64,000 nucleotides of DNA from Basidiobolus meristosporus CBS 931.73. Taxonomy: Eukaryota > Basidiobolomycota > Basidiobolomycetes > Basidiobolales > Basidiobolaceae. This document shows positions 46,071 to 55,778 of this stretch, piece by piece. The DNA lies in NCBI GenBank assembly GCA_002104905.1, contig MCFE01000080.1:62001-126000 (forward strand), written 5' to 3'. The position numbers and the translations under genes were made by a program. Within the stretch, counting starts at the first letter, position 1, and each line of letters begins with the position of its first letter. The notes under the pieces are model-generated. The model saw only the letters and a program-made list of their open reading frames with translations, was not told the origin of the DNA and searched no databases.

Positions 46071-47927
46071 TCAGTCTTCCTCAATGAAGCCACCTGTCCT
46101 TTCTTGAGATAGAAATCTATATGATGTCATTGATCGGATATTGTTTGAGTCCACACCACAGAAGGTTGCTGTTAGTCCTGGGCTCTCTGAGTATATAGTA
46201 TACCATGCTGAACCATCTGGGTAGTTCACTGCAGTTGCTCTTGCTTTTACTTCCCATGGTCTTCCAAGAAGTAATTCAAAGTTAGCCTTTGCACAAATGA
46301 ATACTGGGATCTCATGGGGTATTCCTTCAATGATGAGAGGGAAGCTGTGAATAATTCCTAAAAGCTTTGATTGCCCTGAGTTGGCATCCTTCATGCTCCA
46401 ATTGATATTGGTGTCTATGAGCAATAGGTCTTTGCATGGTAGTTGTTTCCAAGCCTCCAAAGGCATTACACATATCTCAGATCCACTGTCTATATGACAT
46501 AGGATTTCTTGATTATGCACAGTTCCTGTAGTTGTTGCAGTTGCCACTGAGTAGTAGTGTTTCTGGCTTTGATGCAGCTTACTGATATCTTGGCTTCCTT
46601 GAACTGTCCTGACCTGGTTGCCTTGAGTTGCTTCAATTGGATGCTTTCTTATTCTGATATGCTCATCCAGAGTCTTTCTTACAGATGGTGATACACTGAG
46701 TAGCTCTCCAACCTTGATTGATATGTTGCTTCCTAGTATATGACTTGTCAGAGCCTCTGGGGTACCATTTTGCTTGACTCTAGGCTGCATGTGGTAGTTG
46801 TTGGCCTTGGCAGACTCTTGTAAAATTAATGGGGGTGATGCTTTCTTCTCAATCACAACTTCTGGCTCACATCTTGGTACTTTTGTTGCTGGGCCTGGAT
46901 TAGCCATTTTTTCAGGATGGTGTCTCTTTGAAGCATAAATTGAAGCTATATGATCTTGGGCCTCTCTGGGGTCCTCATAGTCAAAGTTCAGAACTTCAGC
47001 TGGATCAAAGTAGTCAGGATCTTCTTCTTCATGGAGGTGAACCTTTCTTGTATGAGAGGTGACTTGCTTGTAGTGAACTCTCATTCCTCCTTGTCCAAAT
47101 GCTGTGGATAATTTGTCACCATGCTTACTGACTATGTATCCCTGAGGACTATATAGGACATCACCTGTGGATAGTAATGACTGAAGCTCTTGGCAATTTC
47201 TCTTGGAATGGTTGGCAGAGTCACACCACATGCATGTATATTTGACTTCTTTCTCTACTGGCTTCTGACCATATGCTTTGCTGGCAAGTAGCAAAGAGAG
47301 TTTCTCTAGTTGCTGTGTCAGCTCCTGAATTTGAGTGCTTTGATTGCTGGGATTAAGTATGTCTTGGCTATCTTGGTTTTGTTCTGGGCTTGAAAGAAGC
47401 TTTCTGATTGGTGAAGTTTCTTCAGGGGCAAGTAGAATCTGCTTAGCTAACTGAAATGCAGGCAGTGAACTCATAGCTTTCATAGTAGGATTGTTTTCAA
47501 TCCTTCTCACCAGGCCTTCTGGTAGTGCTCTGAGCAGATAGGCAGATAAAGTCAGATCAGTGATAATGCCTTGGGCTTTCAGTGACTCTCCAATTTGCTC
47601 AAGGCCACTCAAGTATTCTTTCAATGGTAGCAGCTTAAACTTGCTATAAGCAAAGTTCTCCAAGTCTTGAAGTGTGTAGTCAACTTGTCTCTCTCCATAT
47701 TCATCAATCAAGTAGCTCTTCAAGAGGGTCCAATTTGTCAGCAGATCATTTCTTTCATATAATGAGAGCATGATCTCATCAGTGCTGTAGGGGGGCATCT
47801 CTTCAGCCATAATGGTCTCAGGTATTTTGTGGGCTCTGCAGAAAAGCTCCCACCTCTTGATGAAAGCTGTAACTTTAGTTCCATCAAAGAAAGGGGTTCC
47901 TTGCATTCCTGGTAAAGGTAGATCCAT
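46071..47927 (-). CDS. Gag-protease polyprotein of the non-autonomous LTR element
   Basis: 618 codons, intact. Residues about 1-200 are a gag-like region (TPFFDGTKVTAFIKRWELF, KLLPLKEYLSGLEQIGE, LLRALPEGLVRRIEN). A CCHC knuckle CMWCDSANHSKRNC lies near residue 232-245. Residues about 475-575 are an aspartic-protease domain with ILCHIDSGSEICVMPLEAW and ANFELLLGRPWEV. No polymerase follows; the stop is at 46071-46073, near the 3' LTR. It would make particles that package its own RNA and process themselves, with RT and integrase supplied in trans. ATG 47927 is the first in frame and lies about 75 bases inside the 5' LTR. Confidence 0.9.
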   Translation of the reverse strand: MDLPLPGMQGTPFFDGTKVTAFIKRWELFCRAHKIPETIMAEEMPPYSTDEIMLSLYERNDLLTNWTLLKSYLIDEYGERQVDYTLQDLENFAYSKFKLLPLKEYLSGLEQIGESLKAQGIITDLTLSAYLLRALPEGLVRRIENNPTMKAMSSLPAFQLAKQILLAPEETSPIRKLLSSPEQNQDSQDILNPSNQSTQIQELTQQLEKLSLLLASKAYGQKPVEKEVKYTCMWCDSANHSKRNCQELQSLLSTGDVLYSPQGYIVSKHGDKLSTAFGQGGMRVHYKQVTSHTRKVHLHEEEDPDYFDPAEVLNFDYEDPREAQDHIASIYASKRHHPEKMANPGPATKVPRCEPEVVIEKKASPPLILQESAKANNYHMQPRVKQNGTPEALTSHILGSNISIKVGELLSVSPSVRKTLDEHIRIRKHPIEATQGNQVRTVQGSQDISKLHQSQKHYYSVATATTTGTVHNQEILCHIDSGSEICVMPLEAWKQLPCKDLLLIDTNINWSMKDANSGQSKLLGIIHSFPLIIEGIPHEIPVFICAKANFELLLGRPWEVKARATAVNYPDGSAWYTIYSESPGLTATFCGVDSNNIRSMTSYRFLSQERTGGFIEED

Positions 47928-47980
47928 GGTCTTGATAATTTGTTCTTTCTTAAGTCTTCTAGAGGCAGTTCAGTCAAACC

Positions 47981-47997
47981 CCCCACGTTGGGTGCCA
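47981..47997 (-). promoter_or_regulatory. tRNA-type primer binding site
   Basis: The + strand reads CCCCACGTTGGGTGCCA, the shape of a tRNA 3' end with CCA; the element strand is its complement TGGCACCCAACGTGGGG. It lies four bases inside the 5' LTR. I do not assign the tRNA species. Priming thus differs from the two gypsy elements. Confidence 0.75.
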
Positions 47998-48001
47998 AAT
48001 A

Positions 48002-48805
48002 TGTGGTGGTGTAGAGGTACTCCTGGGAGAAGCTACACAACTCAAGGTGTGTGAGGTGTCTGATGGGTGCAATAACCTCTGTGTCTAAACTGCTGGTGTC
48101 TATGTCAATATGTCACTATGGTAAAAGCTCCTGCTTCTTTAGCTTCTTAGGTGCTCCAAGTGTCTCCAAAGGCCTCTGTGTGTCTTGTGCACTACCCTGA
48201 AAAGCTCCTTGATGGCAGGTCTTAGATGTACTGTTGAAGGCAGGTGCAGTGATCAACTGCTAATCAATAAGGTAGAAGTGTTACTGATAGAAGGGATGAT
48301 TTATTGATGAGGGATTGCTTTCCCTTAAATACTTTTCCTGATTGCCAAGTGATTACTAATGACAAGGTTCTAGAAGATTCTAGGTATCAGTGGAATTCTT
48401 GATGACATCACTATGAGCTAAAAATATGCCAAGAATGTCCTGGAAGATTCTAAAAGGCACAGCACTCTCAACCAATCAGGAATCAGTAGTCTGAAACCTG
48501 TGCAACATAGAAATACCATATATGGTATTGAAATGGTAGAGATGGTAACACAGACCTAGGTCATGTGTCACGGGTACTGACGTGAGTACTTGCCTTATAT
48601 AGATACATCTACTGATCACAAAGCCGAATAACATCTGGGATAACTAATGCTAATAACTAATCAGGGTAAACATCATATGGGGATAATACTGATAATATGG
48701 GCAAAAGAAGAATGGGATAATACTGATAAGATAAAATATGGATAAGTATATCATAATGACTATATGAATAAACTTGTCTGTGGGAGGTATGTTTACCCTA
48801 CCACA
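48002..48805 (-). repeat. 5' LTR of the gag-protease element
   Basis: 804 bases, TGTGGTGGTGTAG to CCTACCACA on the + strand. Same family as the broken LTR at 30436-31074/51410-51454. Confidence 0.93.
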
Positions 48806-48857
48806 TCGGGCCAAATTGATTCAAACCGCCTTAATACAATCATCCACCAATTTTAAT

Positions 48858-49742
48858 ATGACTTACTCATCTGAATGGTCTTTTCTCATCAATCCCATCA
48901 CTACCACTGGATTTCCTTTTGACACACTAGAGGAGATCTATTCCAAGTACTGTGGACCATCAACCCCAATCTACTCAAGGAGATCCCTTGTCAAGCTTCT
49001 CTACTATTACAATTACTATTGCCCTACCAGGTTTCATCCCACCATCCATGGCAACAAAAGTCCTAGAAGCTTTCATTCCCAGCTGACAGCAATGGAGAAT
49101 CACCTTGCAGAGGGTATGAATGACTTAGAGCAAGCTTGGAATACTAGGTTCAGAAGCTCCAATAGACTTCCATATCCCAGAGTGTTCAGCAACAGGTTCC
49201 ATATCAGGAGTATTTTAGATACCTTCCCAGTGAGGATAAACAGACCTTCTAGAGGGCAGAGGCACTTTTATTCTGGCAGGTACAAGGCACACTGTGTGAA
49301 GTTTCAAGCACTGTCTGACATTGAGGGTAACATCATCTGGTTTAGTGGGCCATTTGCTGGAAGTAGGCATGACAAAGTACTCTGGGTAGAGAATCATCCT
49401 GAATTCAGCAGAGGGGAGAAATGTATGGCAGACTTAGCTTATATAGGAGAGGATTGTCAGAGATTAGGATGTATTACAGCTTATAGGAATCCAAGGAATG
49501 GTGTACTTAGCAGGAATCAGAAGCTCTACAATGAGATATTTAATCATTTCAGAGTAAGGGTAGAGCACACATTTGGATATCTGAAGAGATTCAGCATATT
49601 GGCAGGTAAATACAGAGGAAAGTCATATATAGGAGAAAACAGCAGAATAGGTAAAATAGTTAAGATACTTATTAATGCACAGTATGTTCATACAAGAAGA
49701 CATCCACTGAGAGAAATGTGTCTGGAGCATTATGAAGAGTAA
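48858..49742 (+). CDS. PIF/Harbinger-like DDE transposase
   Basis: 294 codons from ATG 48858. An upstream in-frame ATG (48774) lies inside the inserted LTR, so it cannot be the original start. A DDE_Tnp_4-type catalytic region is clear: first D in ILDTFPVRI, then RHFYSGRYKAHCVKFQAL, WFSGPFAGSRHDKVLW, second D in CMADLAYIG, and E in RVEHTFGYLKRF. The N-terminal part holds an HTH-like stretch (SRRSLVKLLYYYNYY). The enzyme would cut and paste elements with AGACTTGTTCC ends. The frame is intact, but the promoter region was split from the gene by the LTR element 50 bases upstream. Confidence 0.88.
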   Translation: MTYSSEWSFLINPITTTGFPFDTLEEIYSKYCGPSTPIYSRRSLVKLLYYYNYYCPTRFHPTIHGNKSPRSFHSQLTAMENHLAEGMNDLEQAWNTRFRSSNRLPYPRVFSNRFHIRSILDTFPVRINRPSRGQRHFYSGRYKAHCVKFQALSDIEGNIIWFSGPFAGSRHDKVLWVENHPEFSRGEKCMADLAYIGEDCQRLGCITAYRNPRNGVLSRNQKLYNEIFNHFRVRVEHTFGYLKRFSILAGKYRGKSYIGENSRIGKIVKILINAQYVHTRRHPLREMCLEHYEE

Positions 49743-49905
49743 ATAAAGCAAGGAAAGCACTATTCTGAGCAACATAAGTAAGATTGAGTAAAATTACCAG
49801 TAGTTGTGTCATACCACAGGCATCATGGTAGAAATTATAGTGCCAGATTGATCTGGCACCATAAACAGGCTGGCACTATGTGGCACTATCCAACGGAACA
49901 AGTCT

Positions 49906-51077
49906 AATATCTTAAGAATAGCAGAAACTACCAAAGGCAGAAGAACAAGGGTGCCATGGCTAAAAACCAGCAGCTTCCTCAAGAGCCTGTTACAAGCAGG
50001 GCCAAAAGCTCCAGACAAGCGTCAAAGAGACATCAGGCAGCTGGAAGAGTGCCAATTAAGGACAAGCAGGCAGACATGGATGCACCATCACAACATTTAT
50101 CAAGGAAAAAGTGTAGTACCACTCAAGAAGTACACAGTTAAAGTAGCAGTGAAGGACCTGGCAGTGATAAAAACCAGCCGCTTTTACAGGAGCCTGTCAC
50201 AACTACAGTTGAGAGCTCAAAACAAGCTGAAAAGAAATGTCAGGTTGCCAGAAGAGTGCCAGCAAGGGACAAGCAGGCCAAAACAGATGCGTCAGAGCAG
50301 AATTTATCCAGGAGAAAATGTAGATCTTTACAAGAAGCACTCAGACAAAGTAGCAGTGCAAGACCTGGCAGCAATAAAGGAAAAGGTAAAGGGAAAAGTG
50401 TCTACCTAAGCCTGAGACAGGGAGGCATGCAAAAAAAACTGCAGTTCTTGCCAATTAATGCCGCAAGCCAGGAACAGACTGAATTGCATCATAGCCAAGA
50501 AGAATTACCAACCAGAAAACAGCTGTTTTCACAAGAGTTGGAAGTGCAACCAGTTGAGCTACACTCCAGCAAGGTAGATGAGTTTGCAGAAAAAGGCAAT
50601 TTGTCTACCATAGCCTCCAAATCCTCCATTGTTGGCAGAGTGGAGATCCCACTGACAGACAAGGCTACAATGTCAAGAGCTCAAAAGACTATCACAATGC
50701 CTTCAGTGTGGTTTTGGAACATTAATAGGCACACCAAGAGGCTGCAGCACTTCTTCAAGAGCAGTGCTCAAGAAAATGCACTGGAATATTGCAAAAATTT
50801 ATTGCAAAGACTGGCAGTTGAGGAGCTAGACCTTGCAGTGCTGGCTGAAGACCAGGACATGTGGGAACCAGTGAATGAACAGTGGCATAAAGCCGTTGGG
50901 TTCCCTCCAAAGTTGTGGAACCAGAGCGTTACAGCAGAAATACTTATTGAGTGGTGGATTTTAATGAAGTTACTTGTTGAGTGTGGGGTTGAGCTTAATG
51001 TTAGTGTAAGGTATAGAGAATTGTATAGGTCAATACAATTGGCAATTGAGGTACAACTGAAGTTTCAACGGAAATAA
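49906..51077 (+). pseudogene. Accessory gene of copy D, C-terminal segment with tandem modules
   Basis: Two units of a basic module of about 70 residues lie head to tail. Unit 1 is at about 49955-50165 and unit 2 at about 50190-50390. Each reads QEPVT..SS.QA.K..Q.A.RVP..DKQA..DA....LSR.K followed by QEA..SSS..PGS. Then come 273 open codons (50256-51077) with ELHHSQEELPTRK, AQKTITMPS, a NRHTKRLQHFFKSSAQENALEYC helix-like block and EPVNEQWHKAVGFPPKLW. A stop after unit 1 and a frame change between units break it. No known domain recognised. Confidence 0.68.
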
Positions 51078-51409
51078 ATCAATTCATATGCATCAAAAGT
51101 AAGAGAAACGGTTGAGTCAGGAAGTAAGGAGTGTGAAAAAGAGGCAATAGCCAATCAATTCACACAAATGTAGGAGGCAATAGAGTGTCTGGGATCAGGA
51201 AGTGAGCAAATTGGCAGGGAACAAATTAAAAGCCACTTATACATTGTTGTGATGAAAAATTTTGACAAAGTTTTTTGTGAAATCTGGGGTGCAATTATTT
51301 TTCAACGGTCTCTGGATGGTGTCCTGACAAGATCAGTACCTCTCAGTCATGGGACATTAACTTTGGCAACAGCCTTTTGATGTGATTATCTCAATAATTT
51401 TTCATAGGG

Positions 51410-51454
51410 CTTGAGTTGTGTAGCTTCTCCCAGGAGTACCTCTACACCACCACA
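51410..51454 (+). repeat. Terminal 45 bases of the LTR broken by copy D
   Basis: CTTGAGTTGTGTAGCTTCTC on to CTACACCACCACA equals the end of the 804-base LTR family. Followed by CTGG, the partner of CTGG at 30432-30435. Confidence 0.85.
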
Positions 51455-52215
51455 CTGGTACTGATATTAGTGGAAATGTACCACTTCTCTAGCCACATCA
51501 TTTTATCATTCAACAGTAGATGGATTACTGGGCTCACTTGGCTCCATAATGTATCCTTGGCATTTGTTTCAACATGGTTTGTCTCATTGCATATTTGGAT
51601 TTGACCAGGTGCATGAGTGGTACTGATGTTAGGGGAGATAGGCTTGCAATCCATCAGTGAGCCTTCTTTGTCAGAGCTTTCACTCTGTGTGCCATATTCA
51701 GAAGGCTGAGGTCAGCCTAAAGGCATCACAAACTCACCTGACTCAGCTTGCGCAAGGTGACAAAGACAGCCAGGTGCTAATATAGAAGTATCAACTGGCC
51801 AGCAAGATAATGTTAGTATAGTAGTGACTATGAATGGTCGAATATGACTTGTGTGGCAAAGCACTAGCTGTGATCTTTGTAATACTTCCTATGCTGTCTG
51901 CATGCTTCATGGCTGAGAGGCTTGCTAAAATAGCCATATTGTCTTTTTTCTTTTCTCTTGTAGCATTTAAATATAAAGTAGTCTTGTCCATGGGGCAAAG
52001 AGTTTGACCTTCAACAACATAATGCTATTGTATCACTTTTTGGTCAAAACTCATGTGAACTTAAGACAGTATTGTATTTGCAACATTGCACCTATATGAA
52101 TGTAAGAATCAATGACAACTCACCATAGTAAGCATTATGAATAAAAATTGTGGCCCCACATATGCATGTGTACATAACACTATTTCCCCTTTGGTTTGAC
52201 TCACTTCCATATATA
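51455..52215 (-). pseudogene. N-terminal transposase fragment of copy E and its upstream region
   Basis: Minus strand, collinear with 34140-34880: TNISTSV, SHEPSNSPVIHLLLND-like and zinc-finger-like start near 51960. It completes the transposase left at 28160-30435. Several stops. The last about 200 bases are the divergent promoter region. Confidence 0.7.
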
Positions 52216-54645
52216 TGCCGCCAAAAAATAAAGCAAAGTCATCTGGTTCCTAACCAAACCCCACCACTGGTGGCAGCAGAAGTAAGGATGGACAACAGCT
52301 TGCTTTGACATTCAGTGCAACAAGCAATGCTACATCCAAAAAAGGCCATGTTAACAGTGTGCCCATTGAAGGTGATAATGAGGACTCCTCACACTCTCTG
52401 TCAAGTAGGCATTTGGGAAGCTCTGCAAAGCCACAAGCTGACTGTTATGCTTAGGCAGATGAGAATATAGCACATACAGTACCCTCAGTTGAAGACCAGC
52501 TAGTAGACATCATAACATCACCACAACCCATATTAGCAGGTATGTAGTCAGCTCATACCAATGCATTAATGAAGCAACTAAGTGCAGTGGCTGATAGCAT
52601 AGATGCAATGACCCAGAGAAATCAGAAAACAGTCCAGAAAGAAGATGAGCAGATAATACATGTAGAGCAATGAATATCCCCGGTAGAGAAAGCAGTATCT
52701 TTGCTGCAAAGAAGGAACTCAAGTGGCTCAATATCACAGCCAAGAATTGAGCCATTTCCCAATGTAACAGCTGAGGAACACCATACAGTCTTTGAATCAC
52801 AACAACAGTGCCCAAAGATAAAGCCCAGATATTAACCTATCACAGTGTTTGAGGGAGACAATGTGGTGTTTATACTAAAATCTAAAAATCAAAACACATT
52901 GAAGATCTGTGAAGTTGTTGAGTGCAAAGATGAAGAGTGGGCTAATATTCAAGAGGCTGTCAGAAGTTTAGCATGCCATCACCTTAAGGCCAGCATACCA
53001 TGGGACCATCAGGAACTCAAGGCCAAGTGGAATACACTTGACTTGTGCCATGAGCAGTATGCTGGGCTTTAACAGGCAAATGAATTTTGGGCCAGCATTG
53101 GTAAGCTAAGAAAGTATCTTAAAAATAGCAGAAACTATCTGTTATGAATAGACACAAGGCAGGAGAGTAGGGCTAGGCAAGGCAGGACCAGGAAAGGACT
53201 TAGGTGTGGATTAACAAGGCAAGGCGGATTTCCAAGGCAAGGCTGTTTATTCAAGACCTGTGTTTATCAGACTGAGGAATACTTAAGGGGGGATAGGACT
53301 ATATATACTTTTTGCCTATACTGATGCCAAGAGATATTAGCTAATACTAATGGGGTTGTGGGATGAGGCACAGCAATGGTGCTGGGGATATTGACATAGA
53401 TGACACGGCACTGAGACAGGATGGGGAAATGGATTGGGTCACCTGATCATGTGACTAAGGCATGTGACCTGTTATTTCCATATATGGTACTGGACTATGA
53501 AAAATACACTGGAAAGCTTCCATGGAATGTTCCATTGTGTAACAATGGTTTGGATGGTCAGGAACTTTCTGGAAGGTGGTAGAAGGTTCCAGAAGGAATC
53601 TCTTAGAAATTGAGCTAGGAAGCTGAAACTTGGCATGGGTGTTCATGGTTGTCATGTGATCATGACACTATCAAAGGCAGAAGAACAAGGGTGCCATGGC
53701 TAAAAACCAATGGCTTCCTCAAGAGCCTGTTACAATCAGGGCCAAAAGCTCCAGACAAGCATCAACAAGACATCAGGTAGCTGGAAGAGTGCTAATTAGG
53801 GTCAAGCAGGCTGACACAGATGCACCAGCACTACTTTTATCAAGGAAAAAGCCTAGTACCACTCAAGAAGCACTTAGTCAAAGTAGCAGTGAAGGACCTG
53901 GCAGTGATAAAAACTAGTGGCTTTGACAGGAGCCGGTCACAACTATGGTTGAGAGCTTGAAACAAGCTGAAAAAAAATCAGGTTGCCATGAGAGTGCCAC
54001 CAAGGGACAAGCAGGCCAAAACTGATGCGTCAGAGCAAAATTTATCAAGGAGAAAACATAGTTCATCACAAGAAGCACTCAGACAAAGTAGTAGTCAAAG
54101 ACCTGGCAGTGATACAGGAAAAGGTAAAGGTAAGAATGTCTAACCAAGCCTGAGACAGGGAGGCATGCAAACAAAACTGCAGTTAATGCTGCAAGCCTGG
54201 AGCAGACTGAATCCCATCATAGCCAAGAAGAATTGCCAACAAGAAAACAGCTGATTTTGCAGGAGTTGGAAGCTCAGGCAGCTGAGCTACACTCCAGCAA
54301 GGTAGATGAGTTTGCAGAAAAAGGCAACTTGCCTACCACAGCCTCCAAATCCTCCATTGTTGACAAAGTGGACATCCCACTGACAGACAAGGCTACAATG
54401 TCAAGAACTTGAAAGACTATCACGATGCCATTGGTGGGATTTTGGAACATTAATAGGCACACCAAGAGGTTGCAGCACTTCTTCAAGAGTAGTGCTCAAG
54501 AATACGTACTTGAATATTGCAAGGATTTATTGCAAAGACTGGCAGATGAGGTGCTAGACCTTGCAGTGCTGGCTGAAGACCAGGATGTGTGGGAACCAGT
54601 GAATGAACAGTGGCATAAGGATGCTAGGTTCCTGCCAAAGTTGTG
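52216..54645 (+). pseudogene. Accessory gene of copy E
   Basis: Starts MPPKNKAKSSGS at 52216, with early stops. The coiled-coil-like block is near 52600-52720, the middle segment at 52785-53115 (75 open codons from 52845), the two basic modules at about 53695-53915 and 53925-54115, and the C-terminal block at 54425-54645 with NRHTKRLQHFF. A Gypsy1-family solo LTR (53140-53667) interrupts it. It is the uninterrupted reference for the Harbinger and LTR insertion sites in copy D. Confidence 0.68.
53140..53667 (-). repeat. Solo LTR of the Gypsy1 family
   Basis: 528 bases, TGTTATGAATAGACAC to GATCATGACA, the inverse of the Gypsy1 LTR. Perfect five-base duplication CTATC (53135-53139 and 53668-53672). 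Left by recombination between two LTRs of a former full element. Confidence 0.92.
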
Positions 54646-55139
54646 AAACCAGCACATTACAGCAGAAACACTTATCAAGTGGTGGATTTTACTGGTGTTA
54701 CTTATCAAGTGTGGGGTTGGGTTTAATGTCAGTGTAGGGTATTGGGACTTGTATAGGTCAATACAATTGGCAATTGAGTTACAACTGAAGTTTCAACAGA
54801 AATAAGTCAACTTGTACACATGAAAAATAAGAGAAATGGTTGAGTCAGGAAGTAAGGAGTGTGAGAAAGAGGCAATAGCCAATCAATGCACACAAGGGTA
54901 GGAGGTGATACAGTGTCTGGGATCAAAAAGTGAGCAAATTGACTGGGAAGCAATCAAAAGTCATTTATATATTGTTGTGATGAAAACTTTTGACTAAGTT
55001 TTTTGTGAAATCTGGGGTGCAATTATTTTTCAATGGCCTGTGGAAAGTGTCCTGACAAGATCAGTACCTCTTAGTCACAGGACTTTAACTTTGCAATGGC
55101 CTTTTGGCAGGATCATTTCAATAATTTTTGATAGGGAAG

Positions 55140-55778
55140 GTATCTGGCAACTTTGCAAGTATTGCACTGAAAAGCTCAAAGCCAAGGTGATAGAAGTATG
55201 TCAATTGTAGCAGGTGTGCATGTATGTAGAGGTTAGTAAGGAGGAGGCCATAGTTTTTTTTGATTCAAACTATATGTGCAATACCCAAAGAAGTAGTGGG
55301 CAAGCAAATAAGGAGGGGTGATTCAAAGGCAGTGATTTGAATGGTGCAAGGGGAGGTAGGAAAAGGATATACTATTTGGTAAGCTTGTATAGTAGCATTG
55401 TATAAAACCAGCTGTGAGCTGATACACTACCATTGTAATGCTGGCAGAGGTCTGCAATGCGGCTGTCAGAGCACTGTCAAGTTTCTTGCCATTCAAGGCA
55501 ATTGGATGTATTGGCTAGTTGGGTCCACTCAATCAAATGTAGAGTGCACTAAGACTGTCAGGATACCATGCAATTCTTACCAAAAGACTGCCAAAGCACT
55601 TTCAAGTTTTTAATCTTATTTGGCAGTAAAGTCAGCAAAATACCATCATAATCCCATCAAAAGATGGTGTAGAGGATCAATAATTCTAAGGTACCAGCAT
55701 TGTGATGGCCTCATTGCAGGATCCTGATGATCAATCTGGGTTGGATTTACCTCCAAGACCAAATTATTTTTCATAGGG
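55140..55778 (+). pseudogene. Right part of copy F with its terminus
   Basis: Resumes the transposase exactly where copy E interrupted it (GTATCTGGCAACTTTGC), runs through the tail and non-coding end, and terminates with CCAAATTATTTTTCATAGGG at 55778. Confidence 0.78.

Larger units (their letters stand above)
45189..48805 (-). mobile_element. Non-autonomous LTR retrotransposon encoding only gag and protease
   Basis: Two 804-base LTRs (45189-45992 and 48002-48805), TGTGGT..ACCACA, with only about one visible difference. Four-base duplication TCGG (45185-45188 and 48806-48809). The 2.0-kb interior holds one intact ORF and no RT, RNase H or integrase. A purine tract (complement of TCCACCCCCCACTTGAG, from 45993) and a tRNA-type primer site are in place. 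It sits between the two Harbinger genes. It must rely on enzymes from another element. Confidence 0.92.
42887..49905. mobile_element. PIF/Harbinger-like DNA transposon with accessory gene, split by an LTR element
   Basis: Ends AGACTTGTTCCATTG and CAACGGAACAAGTCT are inverted. Against the uninterrupted site in copy E (about 53105-53120) exactly three bases are duplicated (AGT/AAT, one mismatch). Without the LTR element it is about 3.4 kb. It holds two divergent genes: an accessory protein (-, 44877-43630) and a DDE transposase (+, 48858-49742). A two-gene layout, three-base duplications and a DDE_Tnp_4-type transposase fit the PIF/Harbinger superfamily. CpG is far commoner here than in neighbouring elements. 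Confidence 0.82.
31075..51409 (-). mobile_element. Plavaka-like element copy D with four inserts
   Basis: The right terminus AATAATTTTTCATAGGG ends at 51409. The left terminus (transposase side) and about 350 adjacent bases are missing, lost together with part of the host LTR. Without the MITE, the solo LTR plus Gypsy2, and the Harbinger-like element, it is about 5.5 kb. Transposase is on the minus strand (31075-34744). The accessory gene on the + strand is in three pieces (34881-35444, 42551-42886, 49906-51077). Confidence 0.8.
28060..55136 (-). mobile_element. Plavaka-like element copy E, host of a large nested stack
   Basis: The left terminus CTCTATGAAAGATGATTT and right terminus AATAATTTTTGATAGGG are inverted. 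They are flanked by AAG on both sides (28057-28059 and 55137-55139), a perfect three-base duplication, and removing E restores the transposase sequence ACAAGGTATCTGGCAAC. After subtracting the LTR-to-LTR block (30436-51454) and the solo LTR (53140-53667), E is about 5.5 kb, close to copy B. Transposase is on the minus strand (28160-30435 plus 51455-52080); the accessory gene is on the + strand (52216-54645). Confidence 0.85.

Noticed and set aside
48774-48857. The longer start of the Harbinger transposase at 48774.
   Set aside because: These 28 codons include the end of the inserted LTR; the native frame starts at 48858.
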